Assembly: GCA_024734495.1 (NCBI GenBank)
Contig: JALMQS010000612.1
Span: forward strand, 325,979 to 389,978
Length of the DNA: 64,000 bases
Direction: 5' to 3'
Source: Forficula auricularia
Taxonomy: Eukaryota > Arthropoda > Insecta > Dermaptera > Forficulidae
Shown: in pieces, positions 8,735-20,530 of the stretch
Layout of the letters: every line of letters starts with the position of its first letter
Numbering within the stretch: the first letter of the stretch is position 1
Position numbers and translations under genes: made by a program
Notes under the pieces: model-generated
Database searches by the model: none
Told to the model about the DNA's origin: nothing
What the model saw: the letters and a program-made list of their open reading frames with translations, nothing else

Positions 8735-10322
8735 CAGGGTGATTCACGGTCGATGGCACGTTAGACGTTTATGGAAAACGGAAAGCAGGTTTTTCTGAAA
8801 ATTTAGCACCTTACATTTTCTTACCTGTTCTATCGATCTAAAATATTTTCAGCATTGCAACGTTTCGGCTTCCATCGAAAAGTCGTAAGCAACTTTATTT
8901 TTTTAATGGAACACCCCGTATATTAACACGTTTTTAGAACCACCCTTTTATTAAAATACTTTTTTGTTAATATTGTCCTATACCTATCTCTATCGGTTTT
9001 CGAGATAAAAAATAATTTGTGTTAAATATGGTTCCAAAACATGGTCCTAATTAAACTTAAATAAACTAGTGCTCTCAATTCATGAAAAGTTAATATTTTG
9101 GTGGTCGTTTAGATAGACCTGAAGTATTTAATTTACGCCGAGAAATCGACTCCATATTATACAGGGCGTGCTAAGATTACTATTATTTCCGTTATTCATA
9201 AAAGGGGTCAAAAGTTCGTTTTTCAAATGAGACCCCCGTATATTACTCAATAAATTAAAAGACGAAGAAAAATGCTTTAAGACGATATATCATGTCCCTA
9301 TACTTAAAACATCAAGTTTTCTTAATAAAGCTGCTTATTCGTGAAAAATTACATTTTAATGAATTTAATTTTAACTAACCATGGAAATATCAAGCTTATG
9401 ACAGTTTGTTGACTATTTATCAGTAACTTATAAACAGTTTATTGACGATGTTCAAAAATCTCCCAAAATGATCGCAAATATTGATTATTCAAACAAAGTT
9501 TTTATACACAAATAGAAACAAAGTTCTTATTGTACAAAATAAATAATTTCATAAGAAATTCGTTTGCATAATCAATATTTGCGGTCATTTTGGGAGATTT
9601 TTTGAACATCGTCAATAAACTGTTTATAAGTTACTTATAAATAGTCAACAAACTGTCATAAGCTTGATATTTCCATGGTTAGTTAAAATTAAATTCATTA
9701 AAATGTAATTTTTCACGAAAAAAGTGGCTTTATTAAGAAAACTTGATGTTTTAGGTATAGGAACATGATATATCGTCTTAAAGCATTTTTCTTCGTCTTT
9801 CAATATATTTAATAATATATGGGGGGTCTCATTTGAAAAAACGAACTGTTGACCCTTTTTATGAATAACGGAAATAATAGTAATCTTAGCACACCCTGTA
9901 TAATAAGGAGTCGATTTCTCGGCGTAAATTAAATACTTCGGGTCTGTCTAGACGACCACCAAAATATTAACTTTTCTTGAATTGAGAGCACTAATTTATT
10001 TAAGTTTAATTAGGCCATGTTTTGGACCATATTTAACACAAATTATTTTTTATCTCAAAAACCGATAGAGATAGGTATAGGACAATATTAATATAAAAGT
10101 ATTTTAATAAAAGGGCGGTTCTAAAAACGTGTTAATATATGGGGTGTTCCATTTAAAAAAATTAAGTTGCTACGACTTTTCGATGGAAGCCAAACGTTGC
10201 AATCTGAAAATATTTTAGATCTTTAGAACAGGTATGAAAATGTAAGGTGCTAAATTTTCAGAAAAATCCTGCGTTCGGTTTTCCATAAACGTCTAACGTG
10301 CTATGGACCGTGAATCACCCTG
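8735..10322. mobile_element. 1.6-kb fold-back element
   Basis: Arms 8735-9530 and about 9545-10322 are near-complete inverse copies that diverge by scattered substitutions. The ends are CAGGGTGATTCACGGTC and GACCGTGAATCACCCTG. It has no ORF of note. A target-site duplication is not obvious. CAGGGTG ends are common among insect palindromic DNA elements, but the superfamily is not assigned. Confidence 0.85.
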
Positions 10323-11149
10323 TATATAGAAATATAGATATATCCCTAATATATCATTTTTAAAATGAGATAATTTTTGTATCGTTAATGCACACACATA
10401 CATTATTAAACATGCAGGCACTTAACGGTGGAACAAGAAAGTGGCTCTTAGATCATAAAATAGATCATAATAGATCCATGCATTTAGCCAATAGTCAAAT
10501 TCCTAAAAGGCTTTCTCTAAGCTACGAGAAAAACTTTTCCCTTTCAAATTTGACTTTCAAAAATATGGCAAATTGTGTAGGTGGCTTTGCCAATCTGCCC
10601 ACAAAGTGTCACCCTCAATTTAGGCAAAAATTATTTCTACTACTACTACGAATATAGAAGCTTAAAGTTATTTCTTTTTATATTTTACAAATCCAGAAAA
10701 AATTTCAATTTTGGACATTTTGATGTATTTTTTTCTAGCTATAAAGACCTTAAATAATATATTCAATGTGACGAGTGACTTCGAGTCTTTTTGCCTGTCC
10801 GTCCGTCTGTCTTCTCCATTTTATCGGTCTATTTAACCGGAAATTGATGACAAAGGTAGAGAGTCGTGACGTCACGTCACCTCAACGGGCGCATCAAATA
10901 TGCAACACAGCTCGCAAATGGATCTTTATATTATTTATAAAAATTCAAATATTATATCGACGAATTGGAGTTGAGCTTTCAAGGAAACGACCAACGCGTC
11001 GGAGAAAATTGCAGACCACGAAATTGGACCAACCATCATGGACCAGATGATCATCGTAGAAGCCATCTCAAATACTATTTCAAAAATATCGCTTCTATTA
11101 ACATCTTTAAAGAAAATAAGCTAAAAACCAGAGAATATTTTATTTGAGT
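10323..11149. other. Low-repeat segment without a recognised gene
   Basis: Bases 10740-11060 are less AT-rich than their surroundings and contain open frames of about 90 codons (10388-10657, 10775-11050). None resembles a known protein, and no splice context stands out. It could hold a regulatory or exonic fragment, but nothing in the sequence proves it. Confidence 0.3.
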
Positions 11150-11819
11150 TAATTCTTATATTGCATATATTTAAAATCTTTAAAGAATTTGGTGTCGGTT
11201 CTAGGTGAAACATTTTAATAGATACAAATATATGTTTTATTTGTGAAACCCACCTAGAAAAATATATTTTTACTTATTACATATATTTAAGTTTATAAAT
11301 AAGTTTTTAATTGTTAAAAAAGAGAATTTTTTTCGATTATATAGCTATATAGAAATATAGGTATATCCTTAATATATTTTCTTTAAACTGACAGTTTTGT
11401 CGATTTAAATAAGAAATTTAAGAAATTCAAAGAGAATCAGCCAAAAACCCAAAAATATATTATAAAGTATTATTATACGCAATTGTTGTGATGTATTTAA
11501 ATTTCTAAATAAGCTTTTAATTGTTAAAAAAGTGTATAATTTTTTCGATTATATATATAGAAATATAGGTATATCCCTTAATATATTATTTTTTAAAATG
11601 TCAGTTTTGTCGTTTTATATAAGAAATTTAAAAAATTCAAAGAGAATCAGCTAAAAACCAAAGAATATATTATTATAAAGTGTTATGTATAATACGCAAT
11701 TGTTGTGATGTAGTTTTTTAAAGAATTTGGTGTTGGCACTTGGTGATACATTTTAATGTTGTGATATATTTAAATTTCTAATTAAGTTTTTAATTGTTAA
11801 AAAATGAATAGTTTTTCGA

Positions 11820-11860
<41 letters not shown>

Positions 11861-12084
11861 CGTATATATATATATATATATATATAAATATAAGTATATC
11901 CCTAATATATTTTTTTAATTAGAGTTTTGTGTTTTTAAATAAGAAATTTAAGAAATTTCAAAGAGAATAAGCTAAAAAGCCAAGAATATATTATAAAGTG
12001 TTATTATACGCACTTGTTGTAATGTATTTAAATTTGTAAATAAGTTTTTAATTGTTAAAAAGAGAATAATATATTGAATCATAT

Positions 12085-12132
<48 letters not shown>

Positions 12133-12180
12133 TAGGTTTATCCCTAATACATTTGTTTTAAATGACAATTTTTGTAATAT
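11150..12180. repeat. Tandem array, four to five units of about 210-275 bp
   Basis: The phrase AAGTTTTTAATTGTTAAAAA (or a near match) recurs near 11303, 11510, 11785 and 12045. Each time it is followed by GAAATATAGGTATATCCCTA-type sequence, AAGAAATTTAAGAAATTCAA and ATTATACGCAATTGTTGTGA. Two (TA)n microsatellites, 11820-11886 and 12087-12126, sit at the same place within units. No coding potential. Confidence 0.75.
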
Positions 12181-12194
12181 GTTATTGTTTATAT

Positions 12195-12330
12195 GTAATC
12201 GAGGGGTGAACTGCGACCTAAAATCGTGTACATCTACTTCCACTTCCACTAACATTTCCAAGTAGAAGAGAATAGATTTTCTAATGAATTCCAAAGTAAT
12301 TCCAAAGACAATTGGCAATTGCGGTTTACC
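12195..12330 (-). repeat. Dispersed repeat shared with 18250-18400
   Basis: Minus-strand sequence here matches the plus strand at 18250-18400, including GGAAGTAGATGTACACGATT-like and GGAATTCATTAGA phrases. The shared short open frame (VEVEVxVHDFR) is conserved only because the DNA is repeated. Confidence 0.65.
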
Positions 12331-12860
12331 CCTCGTATGTAATTTAATGAACAATTCTCTTCTAAGTAGTTCTAAATTAATAAGAAGTAGACAAAGAATG
12401 ATTCTCTATTTATAATAAAAGTATGAAAATTCTTTGTGAAACCTAGAATTGAAATTTTTCCCTAGAGTTCCTTATCGAAACCTTTTTTTCTTTAAAAGGA
12501 TGTTCCTCCGAAGTTCCCTCTTCTCGAGAAACTCAACTGCTGGCCTCTTTCCCATCTTGATCTTTCTCGCTTGATTTGCTATCAAGAAACACTTGAGGCA
12601 ATCCATCCACCCACCCACCCACCTAAACCTAAACACTCTTAACATCTCTCTCTATATTTTAACTTTGTTTTTAGATCAATAGAAATATTCCATTTTTTCT
12701 CTCTCAATTTAAACGTTACATAAACTGAAACAATTTTTTTCTCTATAATAAGTCCCAAAATATTTGTATTTTGAAATCAATAAAAAATTTACATTAATTA
12801 AATCCAAGTGGGGGAGTTCTAACCCTCGTATGTAATTATTTCTTTAATAAAGCATCTATT
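12331..12860. other. Mostly non-repetitive AT-rich DNA
   Basis: Bases 12480-12650 are pyrimidine-rich with a short CCAC-type repeat near 12607. No gene recognised. ATCTATT at 12854-12860 is the left target-site duplication of the following SINE. Confidence 0.4.
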
Positions 12861-13200
12861 TTTCCGCCTCCCTGGTATAATGGTCAGCATATCTGGCTGG
12901 CAACCCGGAGGTCTCGGGTTCGATTCCCTGCTATACCCAGACATTTTTTAGGGTCTGGTAATAAAAATTAAGTGGCAGATAAATTTAACCTAATTTATCG
13001 CGCGGAGAATTACCACTGCTCGAAGCCCTTAAAAAACTTAGTAAATTGGATTGTATCTAACTTTCTGAGATTTGGCTCGTGATCCCGGCTTCTTTTCCTT
13101 CTACTCTGTTCTTTTCACGATGGAAGGGCCACCCCATACAGGCCTTTAGGGGATGGACCTTCTGGTGTATCTCCTTCTCACATCAATATCATTAAAAAAA
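12861..13200 (+). mobile_element. Full-length SINE with 7-bp TSD
   Basis: It has a tRNA-like head with B box GGTTCGATTCC, the family body, the LINE-like tail and a short A run. Direct repeats ATCTATT at 12854-12860 and 13201-13207 mark the insertion. It is diverged from the consensus (for example a deletion before GGGTCTGGTAA), so it is an older copy. Confidence 0.9.
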
Positions 13201-13207
13201 ATCTATT

Positions 13208-13510
13208 GAAAAAGAGACAATTTCAACTCTCTCAATCCTATCAATGTCATCAATCACCCCTCAAATTCGGTCTCCAAATAGCAGATGCATACATAAGTAT
13301 AGATTTAGTTAGAGTTGAATATAGGTATTTAATCACATCAGGACTTTTGAATGACTTAGTGCTACGAGATATAAAACCCCATGTGATGTGCTCTATAAAG
13401 GTGAGTTTGGAATCGAAAATAACTCCAAGGTCTTTAATACAGTTAACTCTAATACAGGTAGTGCCATTTTCGATAAACATTTTTTCAACAATAAAAGTAA
13501 ACACAATTTA
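13208..13510 (-). pseudogene. Non-LTR retrotransposon RT C-terminal fragment
   Basis: The minus strand encodes CIKDLGVIFDSKLTFIEHI followed by SPDVIKYLYSTLTKSILMYA and SAIWRPN. The LGVIFDSKLTF and L-Y-x-x-L-x-x-S-I-L-x-Y-A-x-x-I-W patterns are those found just after the RT thumb in Jockey/R1-type elements. Both ends are missing, and the neighbouring SINE abuts the lower-coordinate side. About 84 codons are intact. Confidence 0.75.
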
Positions 13511-13620
13511 TATTTTTATTAATTAATTTAAAAGATTAATTTATTTATATTATTGAGAAATAATTAGTATATTTTTTAATTTTATTATGGAATTAACAAT
13601 GAAAATTGTCAATTGGAAAA
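13485..13620. repeat. Direct duplication, copy 1 (partner 14513-14645)
   Basis: About 130 bp beginning CAACAATAAAAGTAAACA and ending CAATGAAAATTGTCAA recur with few changes at 14513-14645. The first bases overlap the end of the LINE fragment, so the duplication post-dates that insertion or includes its edge. Confidence 0.7.
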
Positions 13621-13734
13621 AACTTGGGTTTTAAATAAATACTTTAAGATATTTTTATATAAAAGATTTTATTTATTAAAATTTCGATTATTTGCTGATA
13701 AGAATAGGAGGTTTACGTTATTTTGTCATTGATC

Positions 13735-14445
13735 ATATCATCAGAGCTTGACCAAATTAATATGGGACCACCCCTAAGGTACACTCTTTCTAATAAAAAG
13801 AATCATCGAAATCGGTCCACGGGGCAAAAAGTTCTCGTTGAACATACATAAAATAAATAAATAGTTAGGTATCTTGACTATCTTGGAGCTTATTTGATCC
13901 AAACGCACAATGAATCATTAGAATCGGTTCACAAAAAGAAACAAAGAGGTTGTCCTCTGCTTGATTCAAATAAACATACACACATATATATCGAGATGAT
14001 ATATCTGTATATATATTATTTATTTGTTTGAGACTATAGTTTCGAAGACTTGGTCTTCATCATCAGTCTTTCTTCAATTATAAATGTTTTTCATGGAGTC
14101 ATGGATATCATCTCGATATATATGTGTGTATGTTTATTTGAATCAAGCAGAGGACAACCTCTTTGTTTCTCTTTGTGAATCAACAACTCTGCTACTCTCG
14201 GCAAAACAAAAACTTTTTCAATTAGAATCGGTTCATAAACAAAGAAGTTATGCCTGAACAAACATATCGAAAAAGGTCCAATACCAATGAAATTTATATT
14301 TTTATCAATCGGAAACTAGACTGAACCCAATGCAAAACAATCATCAAAATCGGTTAACAATTGGCGAAGATATCAGGTAACATAGACAAAAAAAATCAGT
14401 CGATTTGAGAACCTCCTCCTTTTTTGAAGTCGGTTAAAAAGAGAG
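13735..14445 (-). repeat. Dispersed AAATCGGTTCA repeat with an embedded hammerhead palindrome
   Basis: It belongs to the family at 26720-27040 and 51085-52435, which ends on one side in AAGTCGGTTAAAAA. It is split by a unit (about 13938-14180) whose outer arms AAACAAAGAGGTTGTCCTCT and inverse bracket a hammerhead core. The repeat resumes after 14215 with CAATTAGAATCGGTTC. Confidence 0.65.
14028..14075 (-). ncRNA. Hammerhead ribozyme candidate
   Basis: Minus-strand CTGATGA at 14060-14066, an extra T, stem II GAAGAC/GTCTTC, GAA, palindromic ACTATAGT and C. Stem I begins with AGA pairing TCT. It is nearly identical to the PLE copy 2 ribozymes, so it is probably a stray PLE end. Confidence 0.7.
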
Positions 14446-14512
14446 AATTTCTCCCGAAACTTTTATTAATACTAATAATATTTCAAAATAAATAGATACG
14501 TATACATTCATT

Positions 14513-14645
14513 CAACAATAAAAGTAAACACTCTTTATATTTTTATTAATTAATTTAAAAGATTAATTTGTTTATATTATTGAGAAATAATTAGTATTTT
14601 TTTAAAATTTTATTATGTAATTAACAATGAAAATTGTCAAAAAAT
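14513..14645. repeat. Direct duplication, copy 2
   Basis: Partner of 13485-13620. It lies just beyond the dispersed repeat insertion. Confidence 0.7.
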
Positions 14646-15935
14646 CAGCTCGTTAATGCGACCGTTCAAAAAACTTTCTGATTCGATTATTTTTCTACAT
14701 TTTTAATCCTTAATTTCTGAATAACTAGCATTGAAGAAAAAATACTAATATTTGGGCTGTAGAACATAGTTATACTTTTTACGAGTTAACATGGAGTCTA
14801 ATAATCTAGAAAGAGAAAATCTAATTAATTAAAAATATTTTATAAAAAAAAATTTTTTTTTTTTTTTTTTTTTGGCTTTTCGGCGTTTCTAGCCATAAGC
14901 CATCGACGATACTATTTATTTTATGCAAATTTGTCCCTACCCCGGGGGTCAGATTTTTAGCCAAAAAAAAAAAAAAAAAAAAAATATTAATTATAAAAAT
15001 ATCAAATTTCTAATTATTTTAAAAATAATAAACATGATTTATTGACATTGTTAAAATAATTATTCATTAAAACAATTAAAGAATCTTACATTTCAACATT
15101 AATATTGATTATATTTAGTTTGTTAATTTAATTAGTGTATACGTTTTTATTATTTGAAAAGTATTATTATATTTTAAATCTTTGTTGAATTCTGCTTGTT
15201 TTGTGATCGGAAGTTTTTACATTTCTAATTAAAAAGAAGAAATTAAAACAAAAATAAACAAAAAAAAAAAACTTGTGAAACATCAAAATTTCATTATGGT
15301 TAAGGCAAAGTTTTTTTTTTTTGTTTTTTATTTTAAGAGCTCTTTTAAAAAACCATTAATATTTCATATATATAGGGCGTATAACTCTTTCTCTTTCGAT
15401 ATACTATATATATATAGGGGTGGATGGATGGTTTTAAACAGCCGCTTCAAGAAGTGTACAAGCCTTACAGAATAAAAAAAGAAAAGAAAAAGAAGAAAAG
15501 ACATTAAGATAACGAACCGATCCGCTTTAAGAAGACACGATACGAATATAAATCAATGGAAAATTGATAGACTCATTGGGAAAGAAAAAATTCATGATCG
15601 AGCTGAAGAAGAGCAATTCCTTGGAGGCAGCCAGCCATGGAATAAAGCCCCCCCCTTATACCCCTTACTTCTAGGGGTATTCCCTTTATTTTTTTCATTT
15701 TTTAGCTGATATATACAAGCACAGCTAATTCCTTTTATTAAGTTTATCAGTTTCTGTCAAGTTACACTAATATTCTATCTCAAACGGTTCAAAAACAGAA
15801 AAGATGTCAAATCCTCATTGTAGAGAGCGCTTGGGTGCCATTGTTACAACTAAGGTCTCTTTTTCCACAACTTATACGATTCTTTATATATACTTACATC
15901 TATGGACATTGTTTAGTATCTCGTTTGATTACATT
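14646..15935. other. AT-rich DNA without a recognised gene
   Basis: It contains T and A homopolymers (14850-14872, 14965-14985) around a small unassigned segment at 14873-14962. A second unassigned, less AT-rich piece lies at 15520-15660. No ORF with known similarity. Confidence 0.4.
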
Positions 15936-15939
15936 ATAT

Positions 15940-16410
15940 CTACTAGCTGCAAGCCCCGCCTTCGGCGGCCCCCTGGAACTCCAGCACACGAACCCCCTCA
16001 CCCCCACCCCACCCCCGAAACCAATCCAGCACCCCCAGCCCTACTCCCGCACCGTGCACCCGTGAATAAGTCCCCGCCCCCAGCACCCAGACACTCTATC
16101 CAACACCCCAACCACCTCGGACCACCACCCCCGTACCACCCCACTACGCTTCTGGACCCTCACCTGAACCCCCAATCCACCAACCTTGCACTACCCCCCG
16201 CACCCCATCCATCTCGGACCCAACCCCGTACCCTCCACCCCCGAACACCACACCCCCGCCTAGCCCCTGGGTCCCACCCCGCTACGCCTCCTGCACCCCC
16301 ACCTTACTTCGCCTCCCTCACCCCACCCCCATTGCACCCCGCGCACCTCATACCCTAACCCATCCCCATTCGATCCTACCCACGCACCATCACTCCAGCC
16401 CCGCACCCAG
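15940..16410 (-). repeat. C-rich repeat tail starting TAGCTGCAAGCCCCGCCTTC
   Basis: A strongly C-rich, G-poor segment begins with an element-end motif similar to those at 37406 and 38595 (CTTCGGCGG). A 184-codon proline-rich frame crosses it (15804-16358), but it results from the base composition and shows no domain. Similar C- or G-rich tails occur in the Helitron-like copies. Confidence 0.55.
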
Positions 16411-16900
16411 TTTTTGCATTTCTAGCCATCTAGTGACCTACAGATTATGTATATAAAATTTGCTTGAGTTTGGTCCAAGAATTTTTTTTTTCATTTTTTG
16501 ACCCCTCCCCATTTTAGGTGGTTAGTTTTTGCATTTCTAGCCTTCTAGTGACCCACAGATTATGTATACAAAATTTGGTTGAGTTTGGTCCAAGAAAAAT
16601 AATTTTCATTTTTTGACCCTTCCCACCCATTTTGGGTGGTTAGTTTTTGCATTTCTAGCCTCCTAGTGACCCACAGATTATGTATACAAAATTTGGTTGA
16701 GTTTGATCCAAGAAAAATTATATTCATTTTTTGACCCTCCCCCCCAATTTCGGGTGGTTAGTTTTTGCATTTCTAGCTCTCTAGAGGCCCACAGATTATG
16801 TATACAAAATTTGGTTGAGTTTGCTTCAAGGGCAAGAATTTTCACATTTTCACCCTCTTCCCCTCTTTTTGGGTGTTTTTTGAGAAATTTTTTAAACAAA
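16411..16900. repeat. Tandem repeat of about 117 bp, four units
   Basis: TTTTTGCATTTCTAGCC recurs near 16411, 16525, 16642 and 16762, each followed by CACAGATTATGTATACAAAA and TTTTTGACCC-like phrases. The same unit is tandem at 53370-53810. The first phrase also occurs once at the G-rich end of Helitron-like copies, so the unit probably grew from that element. Confidence 0.8.
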
Positions 16901-17480
16901 AGTTGTCAGAAATCACATCCCCTACAACTTTGTTTATAATAAAATTTGCCGTTGGGTTAATAGTTTAGGAGTTATCTGATAATTTTCATTCATGAGCCCC
17001 CCCCCCCAAACCCCATTTTGGGGTCAAAATATCAAAACGTTATATAGCTATAAACGTAAGTTAGAAGACATCTGATATAAATATGAAATTTTATAATAAT
17101 TCCTTCAGCCATTTTTACGTGAATCGTGAGCAACTTTTCGCGGATACCACGGAAATATACATACAGACATACAGGAATTTTGTTGAGGGTGTTTTCGTTC
17201 ATAACTTTGCTTGAAACTTGTGCAACCAAAATTTGGCGTGATTTGGGGCAATGTACAGACAAAACCTTAATTTTATAGATATCTATATCTATAATTCTAT
17301 ATATATCCCTAATATTTTTTTTTATTGATTAGGAAAGCAATTAAATCAATTTCAGTATATGTGTAACAATAAATTTCTTATAAATTATAAATTGTGGTGT
17401 TTTTTGAGGCTCTTGAAAATTTATACTTTTAAAACATTATAGTAACATATTTAAATAAATTTGTTGTTTAGTGGGAATGT
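16901..17480. other. Repeat-derived AT-rich DNA
   Basis: A segment with CATACAGACATACAGGAATT (17160-17180), of a type widespread in arthropod repeats. No gene. Confidence 0.4.
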
Positions 17481-17785
17481 TGGAAATGAGATCTAAATGA
17501 TTCATGTATTTTGTTTATTTGATGTCTTATAAAAAAATAGTTCTTATAAAAGTTGTTCAGTTTTTCTTGTAGATTAAGTAAACGTATAGAAAAATATTGG
17601 TTTCTATTTAAAAAACAGAAGTTGACCTTAAAATACCCTTGAAAGCTTGTTCTATGTCGACAAACAATAACGTAGTTTAGTTTCCACCTCTGATATAAAT
17701 AAACTTTTATTTGAAACTTTTTTCATATAATGCACTGTTTTTGAGTTATAAGACTGCAAGATAAAAAACTCACCCGGTATATCTA
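17481..17785 (+). repeat. Dispersed repeat, uninterrupted copy (empty site for Harbinger)
   Basis: It matches 4705-4829 joined to 5785-5970. At about 17605 the junction reads TCTATTTAAAAAACAG, the pre-insertion form of the Harbinger target. Confidence 0.8.
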
Positions 17786-17789
17786 CAAC

Positions 17790-17883
17790 CCAGGTAACCA
17801 CAATATCCTAAGAATATTCTAAGGATATTCTAAGGACATTTAAATCTTCTTAGAATATTCTGAGGATATTGTGTGTTACCTGG
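17790..17883. repeat. 94-bp palindrome
   Basis: CCAGGTAACCACAATATCCT pairs with the inverse at 17862-17882, with an internal short-period repeat of TAAGGATATTC type. It could be a MITE; no duplication is visible. Confidence 0.65.
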
Positions 17884-19125
17884 GAATATATTATTTTTGT
17901 TTGTTGAACGAGAAAGCAATTAAATAAATTTCAATATATATGACTGATTTTTTTAAAAGGCCATAAGCCATGTTCGTAAAATTTAATGATTATGCCTTTT
18001 TAAAAAATTTTTATTCATAAAGGTATAAGTTCGTAATATTAAATTCGTTGTTTACTGTGATGTTTTCAAAATGGAAGAAATTGAAATCAAACAATGAGTT
18101 AAGAATAAATAAATAAATAATTAGGAATTCCAGAAAATAATATTTTTAATAAGTATTTCAGTTTTTGTCAATTCTAGCTTAATCTGTTGACAGACAAAAA
18201 ATATGTCAAATCATCTGAATTCGCAGAGAGCCTTCCGATGGAGTGAACCACGATTGGAATTAGGTGTACACCATTATATGGAATTATTTTGGAATTCATT
18301 AGATAATCTATTGTCATCTATTGTCTTCTACTTGGAAATGAAAGTGGAAGTGGAAGTAGGTGTACACGATTTTAGGTTGCGGTTCACCCATCGGAGCCTA
18401 CTATTATTATTTTACCAAAAACTTAAACGATTTTTTATAGGTTATTCTAAGTAATTGTTTAGTATTTATTTTGATTACATTATATCTATATCTATAATTA
18501 TATATATCCCTAATATATTATTTTTGTTTGTTGATCTTGAAAGCAATTAAATAATTTCCGGTATATTGTACATAAATTAAATTGTTTAGAATAGTGATTA
18601 ATCGATGGTTATGGGAACAATTTCCAATTCTATCTTATCATAACATAAATTATGTTATATTACGTGAGTTGGGAAAGAAAATGAGAAGGAGAAGATCTAG
18701 ATTGGAAGCAGGTGGTTGCGTCGAACCAGTCATAAGACTGGATACTCTACGATTATATGGTGATCATAAATTACAATTGTTTTTCCTATGGTCTGTTAGA
18801 GCGTTTTAGCTCATAAAACTCAATAAGATAAAAACTTGGAAGTTAGTTTTATGTATTGATTCTGCTTTGAAATCAAACATATAAATCTATCTATAGGTCT
18901 ATCCATAATATTTTATTTTTATTGTTGATCAAGTTGAATTGTTATATAATTTATAGACTGATTCGAATCAACCACCTGCTTTCAATATAAATCTTCTTTC
19001 CCTCTAATTTGTCTATTAAAATTTTAATACAACAAGTTTCAATTTTAATATCAACTATTTACTGTTTCGACACTATTTTAATTTGATATTTTACTTATAT
19101 TTATAGATTGGATCTGAGAATTTTA
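17884..19125. repeat. Dispersed AT-rich repeats
   Basis: Includes 18250-18400 (partner of 12195-12330) and blocks of the TATATATCCCTAATATATT type with CTTGAAAGCAATTAAAT. Short open frames (18203-18454, 18582-18809) have no recognised similarity. Confidence 0.5.
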
Positions 19126-19254
19126 TTTATATTAATTTATTTATTTATTTTTCGAGGATCTTAATTCTCTTTTAGAATAGGTGTTGATTTTCTTTGTTTG
19201 CAAAAAATAATAACACAGTTATATTTTTTTCATTTATTTTATTTTATTGTTATA

Positions 19255-19300
19255 TCAAAGGACGTTTCGACATATACATTCATGTCATCATCAGCCTAAA
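19255..19300 (-). ncRNA. Hammerhead ribozyme candidate, PLE copy 1 left arm
   Basis: Minus-strand CTGATGA at 19288-19294, an extra T, stem II GACAT/ATGTC with an 8-base loop, GAA, ACGT and C. Stem I is weak (AGG with CTT). Confidence 0.7.
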
Positions 19301-19725
19301 AATAAAACCACCCTTTCATTATTTCCAATATCTATAATTTTATAAACAAATGAACACATCACATCTTTTTTACATTATTTACATTCTTTCTTACATCAAA
19401 AAAAGCATCAAACATACCTTGAACAATCTTAAATTTATTTGATCCAATCAAATCACACTCTGATTCATCTGAACACATATCACAAGTTATAAATTATTTC
19501 TTTTCTCTATTTTTACTATTTAATGATCTATACGATAACACAAAGAACTCCAATTTTCAACACACAAAGCACCAGTGAATACACATCCCGAAACATTAAA
19601 TCCCCTAAAATGTATTGCCAACCCAAAAACCTTCCACTATCCCCCTAATATTCTAAAATTTAATCAAAAAACATTAAAATGTCCTTCTGTCCACACACGG
19701 AAAAAATAAAAAATCCATCACAATA

Positions 19726-20100
19726 CTAATTTCTTTCGCTGATCTTATTCAATATTCCAGAATAATATCTGCTATTATTTTCTGTATCTACCTTGAAGTT
19801 CACAGTTCTTTCTAGATTTTTTCTTATAGATATAGATTCAAAGAATTTTCTTTTGAAAGTATTACTTTCAGCGTATAAAATTTTTGCGTCGTCAAATTTA
19901 AAATTATGAACCTTATCTACTGCATGTATGGCTAACGCCGACACAAGATTTCCATGTATTACAGACTTCTCATGTTCTATCAATCTTGTCTTCAATTTTC
20001 TTTTGGTTTCACCAACATATATTTTTTCGCAGTCACTTACACTCTATCCTATATACCACATTATTTCTTTCATTCTTTTCTGGGCATTTTAGCTACTGTT
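19726..20100 (-). pseudogene. GIY-YIG endonuclease C-terminal fragment of a PLE
   Basis: Reading from 20100 downward, NNVVYRIEC is followed by a one-base frameshift and then SDCEKIYVGETKRKLKTRLI and EHEKSVIHGN. VYRIEC supplies the GIY-like strand, YVGET the YIG-like strand, and K-T-R-L-x-E-H the conserved Arg helix of the nuclease fold. The frame stays open to 19726, giving about 90 residues after the internal Met at 19995. No RT lies upstream because the inverted arm begins at about 20105. Family known: retrotransposon endonuclease. Function at this locus: none expected. Confidence 0.8.
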
Positions 20101-20483
20101 TTTTGATTAAATTCCCAAGAATATTAGGGGGATGGTCGGAAGGTTTTTGGGTTGGCTAATACATTTTGGGGGATTTAATGTTTCGGGATGTGTATTCACT
20201 CGGTGCTTTTGTGTGTTGAAAATTGGAGTTCTTTTGCTGTTATCTTGTATAAATCATTGGATAGTAAAAATAGAGAAAAGAAATAATTTATAACTTGTGA
20301 TATGTATTCGGATGAATCAGAGTGTGATTTGATTGGATCGAATAGGTTTGAGATTGTTCAAGGTGTGTTTGATGCTTTTTTTGATGTAAGAAAGAATGTA
20401 AATAATGTAAAAGAGATGTGATGTGTTCATTTGTTTATAAAATTATAGATATTGGAAATAATGAAAGAGGTTGGTTTTATTTT

Positions 20484-20530
20484 TGAGGCTGATGATGACA
20501 TGAATGTATATGTCGAAACGTCCTTTGGTA
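20484..20530 (+). ncRNA. Hammerhead ribozyme candidate, PLE copy 1 right arm
   Basis: CTGATGA 20489-20495, an extra T, GACAT/ATGTC stem II, GAA 20515-20517, ACGT 20518-20521, C20522. It is the mirror of the left-arm motif. Confidence 0.7.

Noticed and set aside
11150..12180. CRISPR-like array of regular repeats
   Set aside because: Repeats and spacers are both similar between units and of uneven length; this is an AT-rich eukaryotic tandem repeat.
15804..16358. 184-codon proline-rich frame
   Set aside because: It is produced by the C-rich repeat composition; no domain, and similar frames appear wherever C-rich tails occur.
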